This document shows, piece by piece, positions 36,330 through 48,319 of a DNA stretch of 64,000 bases. The position numbers were made by a program, and so were the translations under genes. The notes beneath the pieces were generated by a model, which was not told where the DNA came from, ran no database searches, and saw only the letters and a program-made list of their open reading frames with translations. Positions within the stretch are counted from its first letter, which is position 1. Every line of letters begins with the position of its first letter. Origin of the DNA: Balaenoptera acutorostrata (taxonomy: Eukaryota > Chordata > Mammalia > Artiodactyla > Balaenopteridae); the NCBI RefSeq assembly GCF_949987535.1, contig NC_080065.1:39843239-39907238 (forward strand). Reading direction: 5' to 3'.

Positions 36330-38020
36330 TTAAATATATTCTAATGTTAAATATTTGTTTAGTATGATATGTTATTGATATATATTTAGTAAATATTTAA
36401 TATAATATTTAATATCTGGTATTTCTTTATATTTATACATATCCAGTATAAATAATATGTTAAGTATATATAAATGAAATGTCGATTTAAATCTATATAT
36501 ATGGTACATAGATACATTTCTGTAGCAGTAGGAAAATGGACTTTTGGCTGTTCAGCTCAGGACTCATGAATTCCCTTGGTACTGTAAAGTATTTTGTTCT
36601 TATCCTCTCAAATAAAATCATGTCAACATTTGAGGTACAGACTGAAGAATTTGGAAGGTGGGGGCTAGTAAAGAGAAGGAGAAGATTATAAGAATTAGGG
36701 CTATAAATTCTGGGGAAAACTATTTCTGTTTCAGGGGCTTTTTAGCCTCAAGGTTCAATGTATGAAACAACTCAAGGCAAGTTTCCTTTACATAGTACAT
36801 GGGGGTTTAAAGGTAATTATGGATAATTCTATCAAATATGAACCAAGTATTTCACTACTTGGACATACTGCCGCTCTTGCAATATGCTACAGGATTAATA
36901 AGGCTAAATTCTAAGTGAATTTAGAGCACCTGCCTGTAAAACATTAGTAGTTGCTCTAGAATTAATTACAAATTAGCCTATAAATTTTTCACATATTATT
37001 ACATTTTGTTTCCCTTGTACCAGCAATACATCTCATATTCAATTATTCTAAAAGAGTGAGTAGTTTTCTCTAACTAAAATACTATTGATAGCCCATTTAT
37101 ACTATTTCATTCTTTAAGGAAATCTGATTTTTTCACAGGCAATTTATGTTCAGAAAATAGATAAACAATAAGAAAACAAAAATCTTGTATTGCTGGAGAC
37201 CAATGTTTTGTTTGCAGAAGTTCTTTTAATGTATGTAAGTGTTGGAATCATTTAAAATATTGTGTGACATGTATATACTATTTAATAACTTATTGAACAT
37301 TTACTTCATTATTCTTTAAGATTAAATATATTAACTTCCTTTAACATTAACATGAAATTTTCTAAATTCACAATTTCTTCCAGAGTTTTAAAAGATATTA
37401 GCCTTCAGAATTCACAGAATTTTAAGATACATTCTACCCATATGCAACTAAGAAATTGCCAAACCAATATGTATATTTTTAACCATGTGGTGAGAAAACG
37501 TTGCCTTTGGCTGAAACTATTCTTGCCAGTTTTGAGGCCACAGAGTAAAGCTTTATGCTTACTAGCTGATAAAAATCAATTGAATTCGGGAGACTTAACA
37601 GGCCCTAAGCAATCCCTGGTGTTCCAGATCCACACCATAAAGATTATGAGGGCTGCTACTTCTCCATGGTTTTACCATGTGTCATCTTAAGCAAGATGAA
37701 GAATTTGGTTCTTGTTTTCTTGTGGTTGTAAGAAACTATATGATGAGTTTCTTCCAACATAGTTAGTATTTGGGTGCTGTGATGGCTACCCAAGGTGAAT
37801 GATTATAGGTAGCCTTGCCTGAGTCTCTTATACTGGCCTAGCCTGTGTGTTTTTCTCTCCCATCGCATGTGGCTATTCATCATGAATAGAATAAAGTCAG
37901 CACTAATTGTTTTGTTTGTGATGGTGAATTCAACCAAACCTTCCTTCTTTCTCTTCTGCCACATCTTTCTCACCATTGCACAAACTACACACACTATGTA
38001 TATCCATTCAGACAAGCTAT
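36330..38020. other. No gene recognised
   Basis: Unique-looking DNA. The 112-aa plus frame at 37352-37690 has no family resemblance or start context that would support a gene. Confidence 0.45.
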
Positions 38021-38024
38021 ATAG

Positions 38025-38380
38025 ATTACTCTGTAGTAACAAACACCCACATCTCGCAGCTTTAAACAACAAAAGTTATTCTTGCTCATGTTACGTGTCC
38101 ATCATGGATGGACTGGAGATGCTGATCCGTGTTATTCTCACTCGGATCCTAGACCGAGAGAGTAAATCTCTGGAAGCTGGCCAGTTGGTGTGGCACAGCA
38201 AAGCAAGAGCATGGTGAATCGTGTACTGGTTCATATATACACCCAGACTGCCATTTGCCACATTTCATTTGCTGAGGTAAGTCATATGGCCACACACAGC
38301 TGTAAGGAAGCAGACAATTGCAATCCTCCATGTTTCTGGAGGGAGAGACATAAGTATTTGGTGACCAGCACTAAAGACTA
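38025..38380. repeat. Possible ancient interspersed repeat, family not named
   Basis: 'gtagtaacaaacacccacat', 'gctttaaacaacaaaagtta' and 'gctgaggtaagtcatatggc' recall a common old mammalian repeat, but I cannot assign it. The overlapping frames on both strands (37803-38331) are then chance frames. Confidence 0.3.
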
Positions 38381-38389
38381 CCTCAGTCC

Positions 38390-38975
38390 CCCTTCACCCT
38401 CCGAACACCCTGCATGAAGGGATATAAATGTATGAAAGATTTGAAACTTAAAAATATCCTATGGTTTTACTCTATATGATAAGAATAACAAAGAATAATA
38501 CACTGAAATAGCCATTTGTCTTTTCAATCAATAAAATAACAGTATCAGTTTCTCAAGTCATTCCAAGTATTCCATCATTTGGATGATATTCTGGAAGCTT
38601 TTGGAACTAAAAGGTAGATTATATTTACAATTAATTTGAGGGGTTAACATACAATAGCTTTTGGAGAGAAAATATGTGATATTTGGACCTGGATGACCCT
38701 CAGCCTGGAATGGGATAAACTGGTCTTGAAGCTGTGTCTTATTGTACTCCCTTCATGGAGCTTTCCTTCAATAGTGTAACCTGTGGTTCTGTTGCTCTGG
38801 AGAAAGGTTTCCGTCTCTGAGGAATCAGTAATAGCTACACAAATAACCTTGACTTTGAGAAGGAAATTTTCCTGAATATTATGTGAAAGGGATCATTACA
38901 AGTACTTTTAGCATTTCTTTTGCTTAATGCTTTCTAATCAGCCCCATGGGAAGTAGATTTTGTTATGAGCTTTCC
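38390..38975. other. No gene recognised
   Basis: Unique DNA; no supported feature. Confidence 0.45.
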
Positions 38976-38977
38976 AT

Positions 38978-39200
38978 TTGGTCCTTATTACGATGGACCA
39001 CTCTGCATCATTTAACACTCTTGGCCACTCCCACTGTCTTGAAACGTTGTTCCCTCATGGGTTCCATGATACTATTCTTTCCTGTCTTGCTAGATACTCT
39101 TACTCAAGTTCTTTCATTTGCTTGTCTTCCTGTCCCCGCCCCATCAGTGTTAACATTTCACCCACTTTCCGTTGCTTCCCTTCACTTCCAAAATTTCCAA
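38978..39200 (+). mobile_element. L2/CR1-clade LINE reverse-transcriptase relic
   Basis: The plus frame reads DHSASFNTLGHSHCLETLFP, then HGFHDTILSC. This resembles the LDLTAAFDTVDHSLLLETL stretch of CR1/L2-type RTs, where the first Asp of AAFDTVDH is catalytic; here that Asp is Asn. The longer open frames (38946-39275 and 38978-39427) are residual. A short isolated relic; the exact clade is not certain. Confidence 0.5.
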
Positions 39201-39499
39201 ATCTTTTCCCCCCCTTCAATTGCCCCATGGCAGTGGCTTTACTTCAGACATTCAAGTTGCTCCCTGAGACTATAATTCACTTGCCTCCTAAGTCTCTCTG
39301 CTTTGAATCTCTGTCCGTCTTGTTGTTCTGTCACTTTCCAGGGAGACCTTGTATAGGACAAGTGCAAACTACTAGTGTAATTATCAAAGTTGTTCTAAAA
39401 GTGACCCACTTTTACTTCCTAGTTTAACTTTCTGCTATACTCATCAAAGCCAAGTCTGCAATCATATAAATGTGTATCAGGTTCTTTCAAGGCTCCAAA

Positions 39500-39765
39500 G
39501 AATCAGCATGGAGCAGTGGAAAGGCACAGATTTTGGGGATCAGGTATATCTAGATTCAAATCCTGTACTTGACAATTATGAGCTACTTGACCTTGAACAA
39601 ACTACCTAAACTCTCTGAACATCTGTTTTATCCTCTATTCAATGGGAATGATAGTCATGATTCACATAATTATTTTGAGTATTAGGGTTGATATATGTAC
39701 AGTACTTATCACAGTAACTGGAGCATAGTAGAGTTTTCATAAGTGGTAGTTATCATCATTGTTAT
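39500..39765 (-). mobile_element. MIR element, near full length, antisense
   Basis: From 'atggagcagtggaaaggcac' through 'tcaaatcctgtacttgacaa', 'tgaccttgaacaaactacct' and 'aatgggaatgatagtcatga' to 'tgttattgt', the complete antisense MIR order is present. Confidence 0.8.
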
Positions 39766-39769
39766 TGTA

Positions 39770-40300
39770 TCTTCATATCCATATCAACAATGTCGCTTAG
39801 ACATGACATTTCTAACCTTATTTACCGGGCAAATTCATATTCATACTTTAGAATTACACAGTTCTCAATGCCTATTCTCTTCAACTTGCCCTTCTTGAAA
39901 AATTACCTTGTTCCTTAGTACTTTACTCACTGACACAATATGAATGGTTCTTGTATAGGTTATACTATTGACTGGATCAAGGGTGAACTAAAATCCAAAA
40001 CAATACATCTTCAGATTGGCTAATGATTATGAAGTGGATTTGTGTGAAGGGTTCTGTCCAATACTCTGGTGACTTCTAGGATCTGGACTAGAAAATATGG
40101 ATAGGATTGTCTATCAGTAGTAAGTGGTCAATCTATAGTAAAAGAACTGAGAGTATGGAGATGGCCATGAAGCAGGAATACAAAGCAAAGTCCTCAGGCT
40201 ACGAATCCCTTGGAAAAGGACAGAGAAGGTAGTTGGCATCTGGACCTTTTTTGGTTCCAGGTGACTTTCTGGTTATCTTTGTAGTTAATGTACTCCGTAC
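39770..40300. other. No gene recognised; unique DNA upstream of a long A run
   Basis: No repeat or frame identified. It ends at the uninterrupted 23-A tract at 40302. Confidence 0.45.
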
Positions 40301-40301
40301 C

Positions 40302-40324
40302 AAAAAAAAAAAAAAAAAAAAAAA
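40302..40324 (+). repeat. Uninterrupted poly-A run of 23
   Basis: A pure A tract without a recognisable SINE or L1 on its 5' side. It could be the tail of a retrocopy whose source I do not recognise, or slippage expansion. Confidence 0.85.
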
Positions 40325-43300
40325 TCTCTCAGGCTCAACACAGTACTGAGCCTCTGCTCCTTGCAACCAACTTGAAGATGTGCCTCATATGTTACCTTTC
40401 AGAGTGCTCTTCTGACTCTTCCTAGGAGTAGCTTCTTTGGGGTCCCAGAATACTTTGTATATATATCCCTTATAGAACATATTCTAATAATCTCTATTAT
40501 TTGTCCCAACATAATGAGAATTTCCATCCTTCTTTATAGTTCTAGCACATAATCTATTCTCTGACATAGAGCAGGTGATGAATGAGTACTGATTTATGAG
40601 TAATAAATGAATGAATTCTTGCTTATTCTTCCTACAGAACTCAGAAAAGGACAGTCACAAGTTAAGTGACTTAAAAATAGTGCACCTATATTTTTAAATT
40701 GAATACTTTAGCTTCTGTTCAGAATAAATGGCATTAGTTCACCTTGTTCAGGTTAAGAGAGAGAGGTAGAAAAGTACAGTCACAAAGCTTTTCTTTACCT
40801 TCCTTGCTAACCTGAAATCAACATGGGCATTATGTAATGCACTCCTGCTACATTCTGTGAAAGTGGAGAATTGTGAACTGCGCTGAAGCAAGAGTAAAAC
40901 TTTGGTTAAGTGAATTATATAATTAAATTCTGCATCCTAACACTCCATGAATTTATAGGGTCTATTGTGTAATTAGTTTACAAAAGAAAGAGCATTGGAG
41001 TTATTTACGACAGATGTTCACCTAACTTAAAACAGGAAGAGTATATTTACTTCTATGTAGTTATTACAATATAATTAAAACCATAAAACCATCTTATCTG
41101 AATTTCAGAGCCCAAGCATATTTTTTTCTTTTTTTGGCCTTATTGACTACATTACTCTTTACTGATCATGCAAAGATCATAGGAGAGGGCCACAGGTTGG
41201 CCACTGTCAGCTTGCCAGATATTTTAGTAAGGTTTTATTTTTTCTTTTGCTCCACTTTTCAGTGGATGATGAGATAAATCTCTGAAAAGTTGTATGTATG
41301 TTGACAGAAACACACGTAGAATATGGCTGATGACAAAAATCATTTTTGTGCCTATGTTCTGGGAGTGGTTGAGAAGGAGAAAGCACATGTTCAATCAGCA
41401 TGTGCTAAAAGAAGACCTGAGTTTTATGTATGGGTAGTTAGTGTGTAAACCACTGCTGTCATCTTCCAGACAATGAAGAAGCAGGCATATAACTGTCCTC
41501 TGATCTTCAGATTGCCTGTATATGATTTTATATACACTTTAAAAATGTGGATGTGGGAGAATTCACAGTGTGACTTTACCTTGTACCCTGCTGGATAGAG
41601 ATGGTCTTAGGCTGCCCACCCTCCATGGTAAATCTGCTGGAGGGAAAGTTCTTGCAGGAAATAGTGGTTGGACTTTTAAAAAAACATGAACTATCTCTTT
41701 ATTCAAGGCCTGAGGAAATATGCCCAGATGTCAAATGTCTGCTTCAATCAATTCAGCTCATTCCACCCATAATCATTTGCTTGTTATAGGAGATTTCCCA
41801 CTCCTCCATAATGGCTCACTTGGATCAGGGCAGTATTATTCAGGGATTTGACAACATGTGCAAGCTCTTTTTGAATTAATTTTCAAAGTCTTTTGTGACT
41901 GGTGTCAATTTGGCAACAGTGTTCTTTCATATTCGTAGGCTCAAGGTCTAGGGTTTGGGGGTTGTTAATTTTAAGAATTTCCTCTTCAACAACTCCCTTT
42001 TGCCTTCCAGAAGACAGAAGTACTGTGAGCATCAGAATATTAGAGTTAAAATAGGGAGGGAGACATAGAGTTTGAGGTTATAAGGTTGACTTTTTGACTC
42101 TGAAAAGAATTTTTAATAGTAACATAGTTTGAGAGTAAGGCTGAAGCTTAGAATCTGCCTCATTCAAGGTCTCCAAATGGTCACAGAAAGAAACTTTTCA
42201 CCTGTAAATGTGGCACTTATTATAGAATGTATCATTTATACTCCGAAGATCACTTTACAGCTGCATTATACAAAAAAGATAAATTAGTTAAAATAGAAAC
42301 AAAATATTGGCTAAGGTTTTAAAATTTCTTCTAAAAATAATTTATGTATAAAAACTGAACTACAGAAGACAAAAAACATTTCACAGCTTAATTTTGCTCA
42401 CTGTTACCCTGAACACATCATGAAACATCCTCAAGTCCACAACACTGGTTGGGCACATATATAAGAAAGCTAAAGAAAACAACCCTTTCTAACCAAAGAC
42501 TGGGATTGTAACTAGTGGCCTTGTGAAACTCTGTCACCCAGTGTCCCCAGGAGTCTTGCCTTTTTTAGTGGAGCCTGTAACTAACTTTAAAACTTGTCAG
42601 AATAGAAAGAATGGCCAGCAAGATGGTACATCAGGTAGTGTATCTTTTCCACATTGGCATTTCATTTTATTGACCAGTTCATTTCAGGTACTTTCAGAGA
42701 GATCACTTATTTTATGTTGTGATCAGTAAATAACTCTTAAGATCCTCTCCTGTTTTTAAAAAAATGTAATATTTAGAATGAAAAGACTTACACATTTTGT
42801 TATGTAATGTATCAAACTAGTATCCAGACATATTTGTGGGAATTTGCGATCCAAGTTTGGGCTCTAAAATTTCACTTCTGTTCTAGATGCATCTTTAACA
42901 AACTGATTCATTTAGTACAATTTGTAATTTTCTGTGTTAACAATTATTAAATCCTATCAATTTCACAGTGAAAGGAAGTTATTTCTTAGGATCCTATTAT
43001 CAAAGGAAAAAGTAACCATTTTCAATGACAGTTAACCTTATTTGCAGCATTATTATAAATTCCTTTACACTCTTTCTGGTTTTTGTAACGTATTTTGGCT
43101 AACTGCTTTGTGCTTTCCAAGGCAAATGAGAATTTGGTTAGAAGAACTTCCATTAGCATATGATAATTTTTTAATTTAAAAGACAGAGTTAAAAAAATTT
43201 AATTGGGGTAATAGCCATAGGGATACCATTTTGCTATTATGTTGGTGTTGCCTAAGCAAACATGCACAATTGTTTCCTGGCAAAATGTTGTCTATAATCA

Positions 43301-43410
43301 TGTAGATTTTATTGTAATGTCTTATTAGTTTTTCATTTTCTTTGACATAATAAGAGTCAAGGCCAAACATAGCTCTATAAAATTAAGTTTTATTGTCTTC
43401 ATGTTTGTTA
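40325..43410. other. Long unique stretch without a recognised gene
   Basis: No confident repeat or coding region in about 3 kb. Small frames (41207-41401 minus, 41601-41789 plus, 42523-42729 plus) lack features. One of the cleanest unique intervals of the window, so regulatory content is possible but not visible. Confidence 0.4.
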
Positions 43411-43428
43411 GGTCAAAATTCCTTTCCT

Positions 43429-43556
43429 GGGAGGGAGGGAGACGCAAGAGGGAAGAGATATGGGGATACGTGTATATGTATAACTGATTCACTTTGCTGT
43501 ACACCTGAAACTAACACAACACTGTAAATCAATTATACTCCAATAAAAATTAAAAA
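43429..43556 (+). mobile_element. Very short L1 3' end, sense, with perfect 14-bp target-site duplication
   Basis: 'gagggaagagatatggggat', 'ataactgattcactttgctg', 'caattatactccaataaaaa' and an A tail form only the last 128 bp of L1. AAAATTCCTTTCCT occurs exactly at 43415-43428 and again at 43557-43570. Confidence 0.92.
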
Positions 43557-43574
43557 AAAATTCCTTTCCTTAAC

Positions 43575-44080
43575 ATTGCTTAAATACAATTAGGTTTTTG
43601 AGGTTTAAATTCCTTTCTTTAATAGGAATGGTAATGGAGTTTATGTTTTTACAAATGAAAGATATAGCAGTGGTGATGATCCACACTTAAAACCATCCAA
43701 ATTAATTACAGATTTTGCTAATAACTCCTAATTTCTTTAACAGTAAACCTATATTTTAATTGAAACTCTGAAGTTTCCAGATAAAATATTTGTCATATGA
43801 AATACATGTGAAGGGCTCTGGTTTCTAAACATTGATATTGCTAGACTGGTTATAGATGAAAAGCCTAGTTTCTATTTCTGATCTTTCTTACTGGTTTGGT
43901 TTCCCTGATTTCTCACTGTCATCATATTTCTATAGGATATTTAATCTATAGTGAACATACTCAAGACAGATTTGGGTCAGTGGCAATCTTGATTTCTAGG
44001 AAAGGTTTGTTTGTATTAAGAAATGGTGTGCTTACATGCTAGAGTCACACAGTTTAAAAAAATATTTTAAAAAGTATTTA
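43575..44080. other. No gene recognised
   Basis: Unique DNA; no supported feature. Confidence 0.45.
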
Positions 44081-44084
44081 CTTA

Positions 44085-44250
44085 ATTAAATGTTTTTAAT
44101 GCTTTTATAATGGGCTAGGCACTGCCTAGGTGATAGGGATACATGGATAAATTTTCTAAAGTTTTCTGACTTTAAGGAAAGCACAGTGTGACACAGACAT
44201 GTAAAACACAAATTGCAATACCCAAGCATGAAGGGATGCAATAGATACAT
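44085..44250 (+). mobile_element. Possible L2 fragment
   Basis: 'atgggctaggcactgcctag', 'gtgatagggatacatggata' and 'gacacagacatgtaaaacac' follow the L2 3' theme. Weak. Confidence 0.4.
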
Positions 44251-44398
44251 AAATTTGCCTTTTTTTTTGTGGTAAAACTGATTGAATATTGATAATATTA
44301 TGTGAGCCAGCCAAATACAAAATAATAAAACAACACAGAAGAAGGTGAGAGAAAGTTGCAAGAGGAAATTGATGAAGTATCAGAGAGAATGTATTATT

Positions 44399-46613
44399 AT
44401 TATGATTATTATTTTTTAACATCTTTATTGGAGTATAATTGCTTTATAATGGTGTGTTAGTTTCTGCTTTATAACAAAGTGAATCAGCTATACATATACA
44501 TATATCCCCATATCTCCTCCCTCTTGCGTCTCCCTCCCATCCTCCCTATCCCACCCCTCTAGGTGGTCACAAAGTGCTGAGCTGACCTCCCTGTGCTATG
44601 TGGCTGCTTCCCACTAGCTAGCTATTTTACATTTGGTAGTATATATAAGTCCATGACACTCTCTCAGTTCGTCCCAGCTTACCCTTCCCCCTCCCCGTGT
44701 CCTCAAGTCCATTCTCTACATCTGCGTCTTTATTCCTGTCCTGCCCCTAGGTTCTTCAGAACCATTTTTTTTTTTTAGATTCCATATATATGTGTTAGCA
44801 TATGGTATTTGTTTTTCTCTTTCTGACTTACTTCACTCTGTATGACAGACTCTACCACCTCACTACAAATAACTCAATTTCATTTCTTTTTATGGCTCAG
44901 TAATATTCCATTGTATATATGTGCCACATCTTTATCCATTCATCTGCTGATGGACACTTAGGTTGCTTCCATGTCCTGGCTATTGTAAATAGAGCTGCAA
45001 TGAACATTGTGGTGCATGACTCTTTTTGAATTATGGTTTTCTTGGGGTATATGCCCAGTAGTGGGATTGCTGGGTCGTATGGTAGTTCTATTTCTAGTTT
45101 TTTAAGGAACCTCCATACTGTTCTCCATAATGGCTGTATCAATTTACATTCCTACCAACAGTGCAAGAGGGTTCCCTTTTCTCCACACCCTCTCCAGCAT
45201 TTATTGTTTGTAGATTTTTTGAGGATGGCCATTCTGACTGGTGTGAGGTGATACCTCATTGTAGTTTTGATTTGCATTTCTCTAATGATTAGTGATGTTG
45301 AGCATCCTTTCATGTGTTTGTTGGCAATCTGCATATCTCCTTTGGAGAAATGTCTCTTTAGGTCTTCTGCCCACTTTTGGAATGGGTTGTTTGTTTTTTT
45401 AATATTGAGCTGCAAGAGCTGCTTGTAAATTTTGGAGATTAATCCTTTGTCAGATGCTTCATTTGCAAATATTTTCTCCCATTCTGAGGGTTGTCTTTTC
45501 ATCTTGTTATGGTTTCCTTTGCTGTGCAAAAGCTTTTAAGTTTCATTAGGTCCCATTTGTTTATTTTTGTTTTTATTTCCATTTCTCTTGGAGGTGGGTC
45601 AAAAAGGGTCTTGCTGTGATTTATGTCATAGAGTGTTCTGCTTATGTTTTCCTCTAAGAGTTTTACAGTGTCTGGCCTTACATTTAGGTCTTTAATCCAT
45701 TTTGAGTTTATTTTTGTGTATTGTGTAGGGAGGGTTCTAATTTCATTCTTTTCCATGTAGCTGTCCAGTTTTCCCAGCACCACTTATTGAAGGGGCTGTC
45801 TTTTCTCCATTGTATACTCTTGCCTCCTTTATCAAAAATAAGGTGACAATATGTGTGTGGGTTTATCTCTGGCCTTTCTATCCTGTTCCATTGATCTATA
45901 TTTCTGTTTTTGTGCCAGTACCATACTGTCTTGATTACTGTAGCTTTGTAGTATAGTCTGAAGTCTGGGAGCCTGATTCCTCCAGCTCTGTTTTTCTTTC
46001 TCAAGATTGCTTTGGCTTTTCAGGGTCTTTTGTGTTTCCATACAAATTGTGAAATTTTTTGTTCTAGTTCTGTGAAAAATGCCATTGGTAGTTTGATAGG
46101 GATTGCATTGAATCTGTAGATTGCTTTGAGTAGTATAGTCATTTTCACACTGTTGATTCTTCCAATCCAAGAACATGGTATATCTCTCCATCTCTTTGTA
46201 TCATCTTTAATTTCTTTCTTCAGTGTCATAGTTTTCTGCATACAGGTCTTTTGTCTCCTTAGGCAGGTTTATTCCTAGGTATTTTATTCTTTTTGTTGCA
46301 GTGGTAAATGGGAGTGTTTCCTTGATTTTCAGATTTTTCATCATTAGTGTATAGGAATGCAAGAGATTTCTGTGCATTAATTTTGTATCCTGCTACTTTA
46401 CCAAATTCATTGATTAGCTCTAGTAGTTTTCTGGTAGTATCTTTAGGATTCTCTATGTGTAGTATCATGTCATCTGCAAACAGTGACAGCTTTACTTCTT
46501 CTTTTCCAATTTGGATTCCTTTTATTTATTTTTCTTCTCTGATTGCTGTGGCTAAATCTTCCAAAACTATGTTGAATAACAGTGGTAAGAGTGGACAACC
46601 TTGTCTTGTTCCT
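44399..46613 (-). mobile_element. Younger L1 insertion, antisense, 5'-truncated in RT, perfect 16-bp target-site duplication
   Basis: 3'UTR 44399-44890, then ORF2 frames on the minus strand: 44897-45142 ([20 protein letters not shown]), 45152-45529 ([19 protein letters not shown]), 45499-45783, 45708-46004 ([20 protein letters not shown]), 45832-46191 and 46259-46468. The RT active-site box FADD is encoded near 46464-46478. The insertion breaks off just upstream of it in the RT (near 46613). GAGAGAATGTATTATT is repeated exactly at 44383-44398 and 46614-46629. ORF2 is interrupted by several frameshifts and stops, so inactive. Among the best preserved L1s in the window. Confidence 0.95.
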
Positions 46614-46889
46614 GAGAGAATGTATTATTTAAGCAGTTATCTGTGTGACACTTTTTCCACTGTTCTCAACTAAGATTAGTCTATTCTTACAGAAGTACCA
46701 CTTTACTTTATTAATTGTACTTTTATGTTTTAATACCTGCTAAAGAAAATTCATCAAATCTCTTTTTAAAATAAATGATTCATGGTTAGTCTTGTTCAGT
46801 ATCCTTTCAGAAGAATTTTAGAGTTCTTTTATTAAGTTCAGCCTCCTCCCAATCCCTCAAAATTGAGATTTTGTTTAGAATAGATTGTT

Positions 46890-47550
46890 ATAATTTTGTG
46901 TATTTAAAAAAGTCACCTCTTTTATTCAGTATGCCATTTAAGAACACTGCATATTTCCCTTCTTAAAAGTTTTGTAGAATTTTTTTGTTTCTCTCACTAA
47001 GTAGGCTTATTTCTAACTATTTTATACACTTGGTTTCCTATAGCCCATTTGGTCCTGTTCAAAACGTCTATAAGACATTTGGTCCAAAAGACGTGTGGTC
47101 CACACAAAAAGGTCCTTGAAACTTGGTCCTATCTAAAATGTCCATGAGCATATTTGGTCCATGCCAAATGGTTTTAGACAGGACCAAATATCAAGGACCT
47201 TATGGTGTGGGCCAAATGTCTCCATGGATGTCTGGACAGGACCAAATGGTCCTACAAATATCAAGGACCTTTTGGTGTGGACAGATTGTCTTATGGACCA
47301 AATTTCTTATGGTTGTTTTGTATAGGACCAAATATCAAGGACCTTTTGGTATGGACCAAATGTATGCTAACCGTTTGGTTTAAAGTATAAAATGAGTCCT
47401 TTCCCATGTATTATCTATTGTCATTGCCGATAAATAAACTTCCATTTTTTTCAAGGTATTTATGTTATATCCAGCCATTTTGTTGAGTCTCTTACTGATT
47501 GTAATAGATTTTGAGCAGATTTTCCTTGCCTTTCTAGGATACAAATATAT
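46890..47550 (-). mobile_element. Ancient L1 ORF2 fragment, antisense, split by the palindromic array
   Basis: 'agtaggcttatttctaacta' with 'ttttatacac' (47000-47030) and 'atccagccattttgttgagt', 'cttactgattgtaatagatt' (47468-47512) are neighbouring antisense L1 RT-region motifs. They are now separated by about 400 bp, most of it the array at 47045-47400. Confidence 0.55.
47045..47400. repeat. Palindromic modular array of ATTTGGTCC / GGACCAAAT units, unclassified
   Basis: Exact ATTTGGTCC occurs at 47047, 47077 and 47152. Exact GGACCAAAT occurs at 47181, 47239, 47295, 47325 and 47353. AAGGTCCTT (47109) is mirrored by AAGGACCTT at 47193, 47263 and 47337. The orientation flips near 47170. The left arm (47047-47135) aligns along its length with the reverse complement of 47255-47333, including the intervening 'caaaac' and 'ataaga' elements. 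On the right side the unit is tandem, about 70-74 bp apart. It sits inside an old L1. It has the form of a foldback or MITE-like DNA element, but no family is recognised and no clear target-site duplication could be fixed. The plus frame 47123-47383 merely translates the repeats (RTKYQGPYG, RTKYQGPFG). Confidence 0.8.
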
Positions 47551-47559
47551 TAATTTAGA

Positions 47560-47985
47560 TAATGATAAACATCCTTTATTTTAATATTTACATCTCATGT
47601 ATGTCTAGTGTTTTATTACATTGGCCAAATATCCCAGACCAATAGTAAATAAATTATTTCTTAAAATTTTTTTGAGGGATCTGGCATTAGGGAGTTTGTT
47701 ATGTTATCTGGAAAGGGTCTAGAATACAGATATTCCGTTTCTCATTAAATATGATTTGATTAAACTGAAACTGAGGATATGTTCTTTCCATATCTCATGT
47801 GAATATGTGATTATTTCTTATTTATTAAGCTATGAGCTGAGGGAGTACCAACAGATGAGGGCCAATAATTTTTTTATATAAAAACTTTGATTTAACTAAA
47901 GAATTTTTTAAAAATAAAAGATTTACTTACATGACTCAATATGGATAATAAAAACACTTTGCATCTACACATCTTTTCCAAATTT
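47560..47985. other. No gene recognised
   Basis: AT-rich unique DNA or unrecognised L1 remains. No supported frame. Confidence 0.4.
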
Positions 47986-47989
47986 AAAG

Positions 47990-48100
47990 GAGCTTTCCTA
48001 CACACAGCCTCATTTAATTGCCAGAACAATTCTGGCGAATAGGAAGAATGTTATGTTTATTACATAGATGAAAACTCAAGTTCAGGGAGGTTAGCGATGG
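47990..48100 (+). mobile_element. MIR fragment
   Basis: 'cctcatttaattgccagaac', 'acatagatgaaaactcaagt' and 'cagggaggttagcgatgg' show the sense MIR order. Confidence 0.65.
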
Positions 48101-48319
48101 AAAAAGACTGTATAACTTATTTGGACATTTCAATTCCAATTTAATTATTCCATCACATGGCTAAAGTCATGTGGCCACAGGTGATAGCCCTTGGAAAAAT
48201 TGCAGTCTTTCTTTTATCAATCTTTTATCAATTTTCCTTCTATACATTTTATTAACTAAACTTAATATTTGAAATAGGTTGTAGATCTTTAAGGCATATG
48301 TATATCAGGTATGTTTAGT

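Noticed and set aside
37352..37690. 112-codon plus frame beginning MKFSKFTISS
   Set aside because: Considered as a small gene, but no domain, no splice or promoter support, and the length is expected by chance in 64 kb.
38978..39427. 149-codon plus frame as a possible host gene
   Set aside because: The first part resembles an L2/CR1 reverse transcriptase relic with the catalytic Asp changed. The rest has no support.
47123..47383. 86-codon plus frame with repeated peptide RTKYQGP(Y/F)G
   Set aside because: It is only the translation of the tandem GGACCAAAT array. No start context, domain or conservation evidence.
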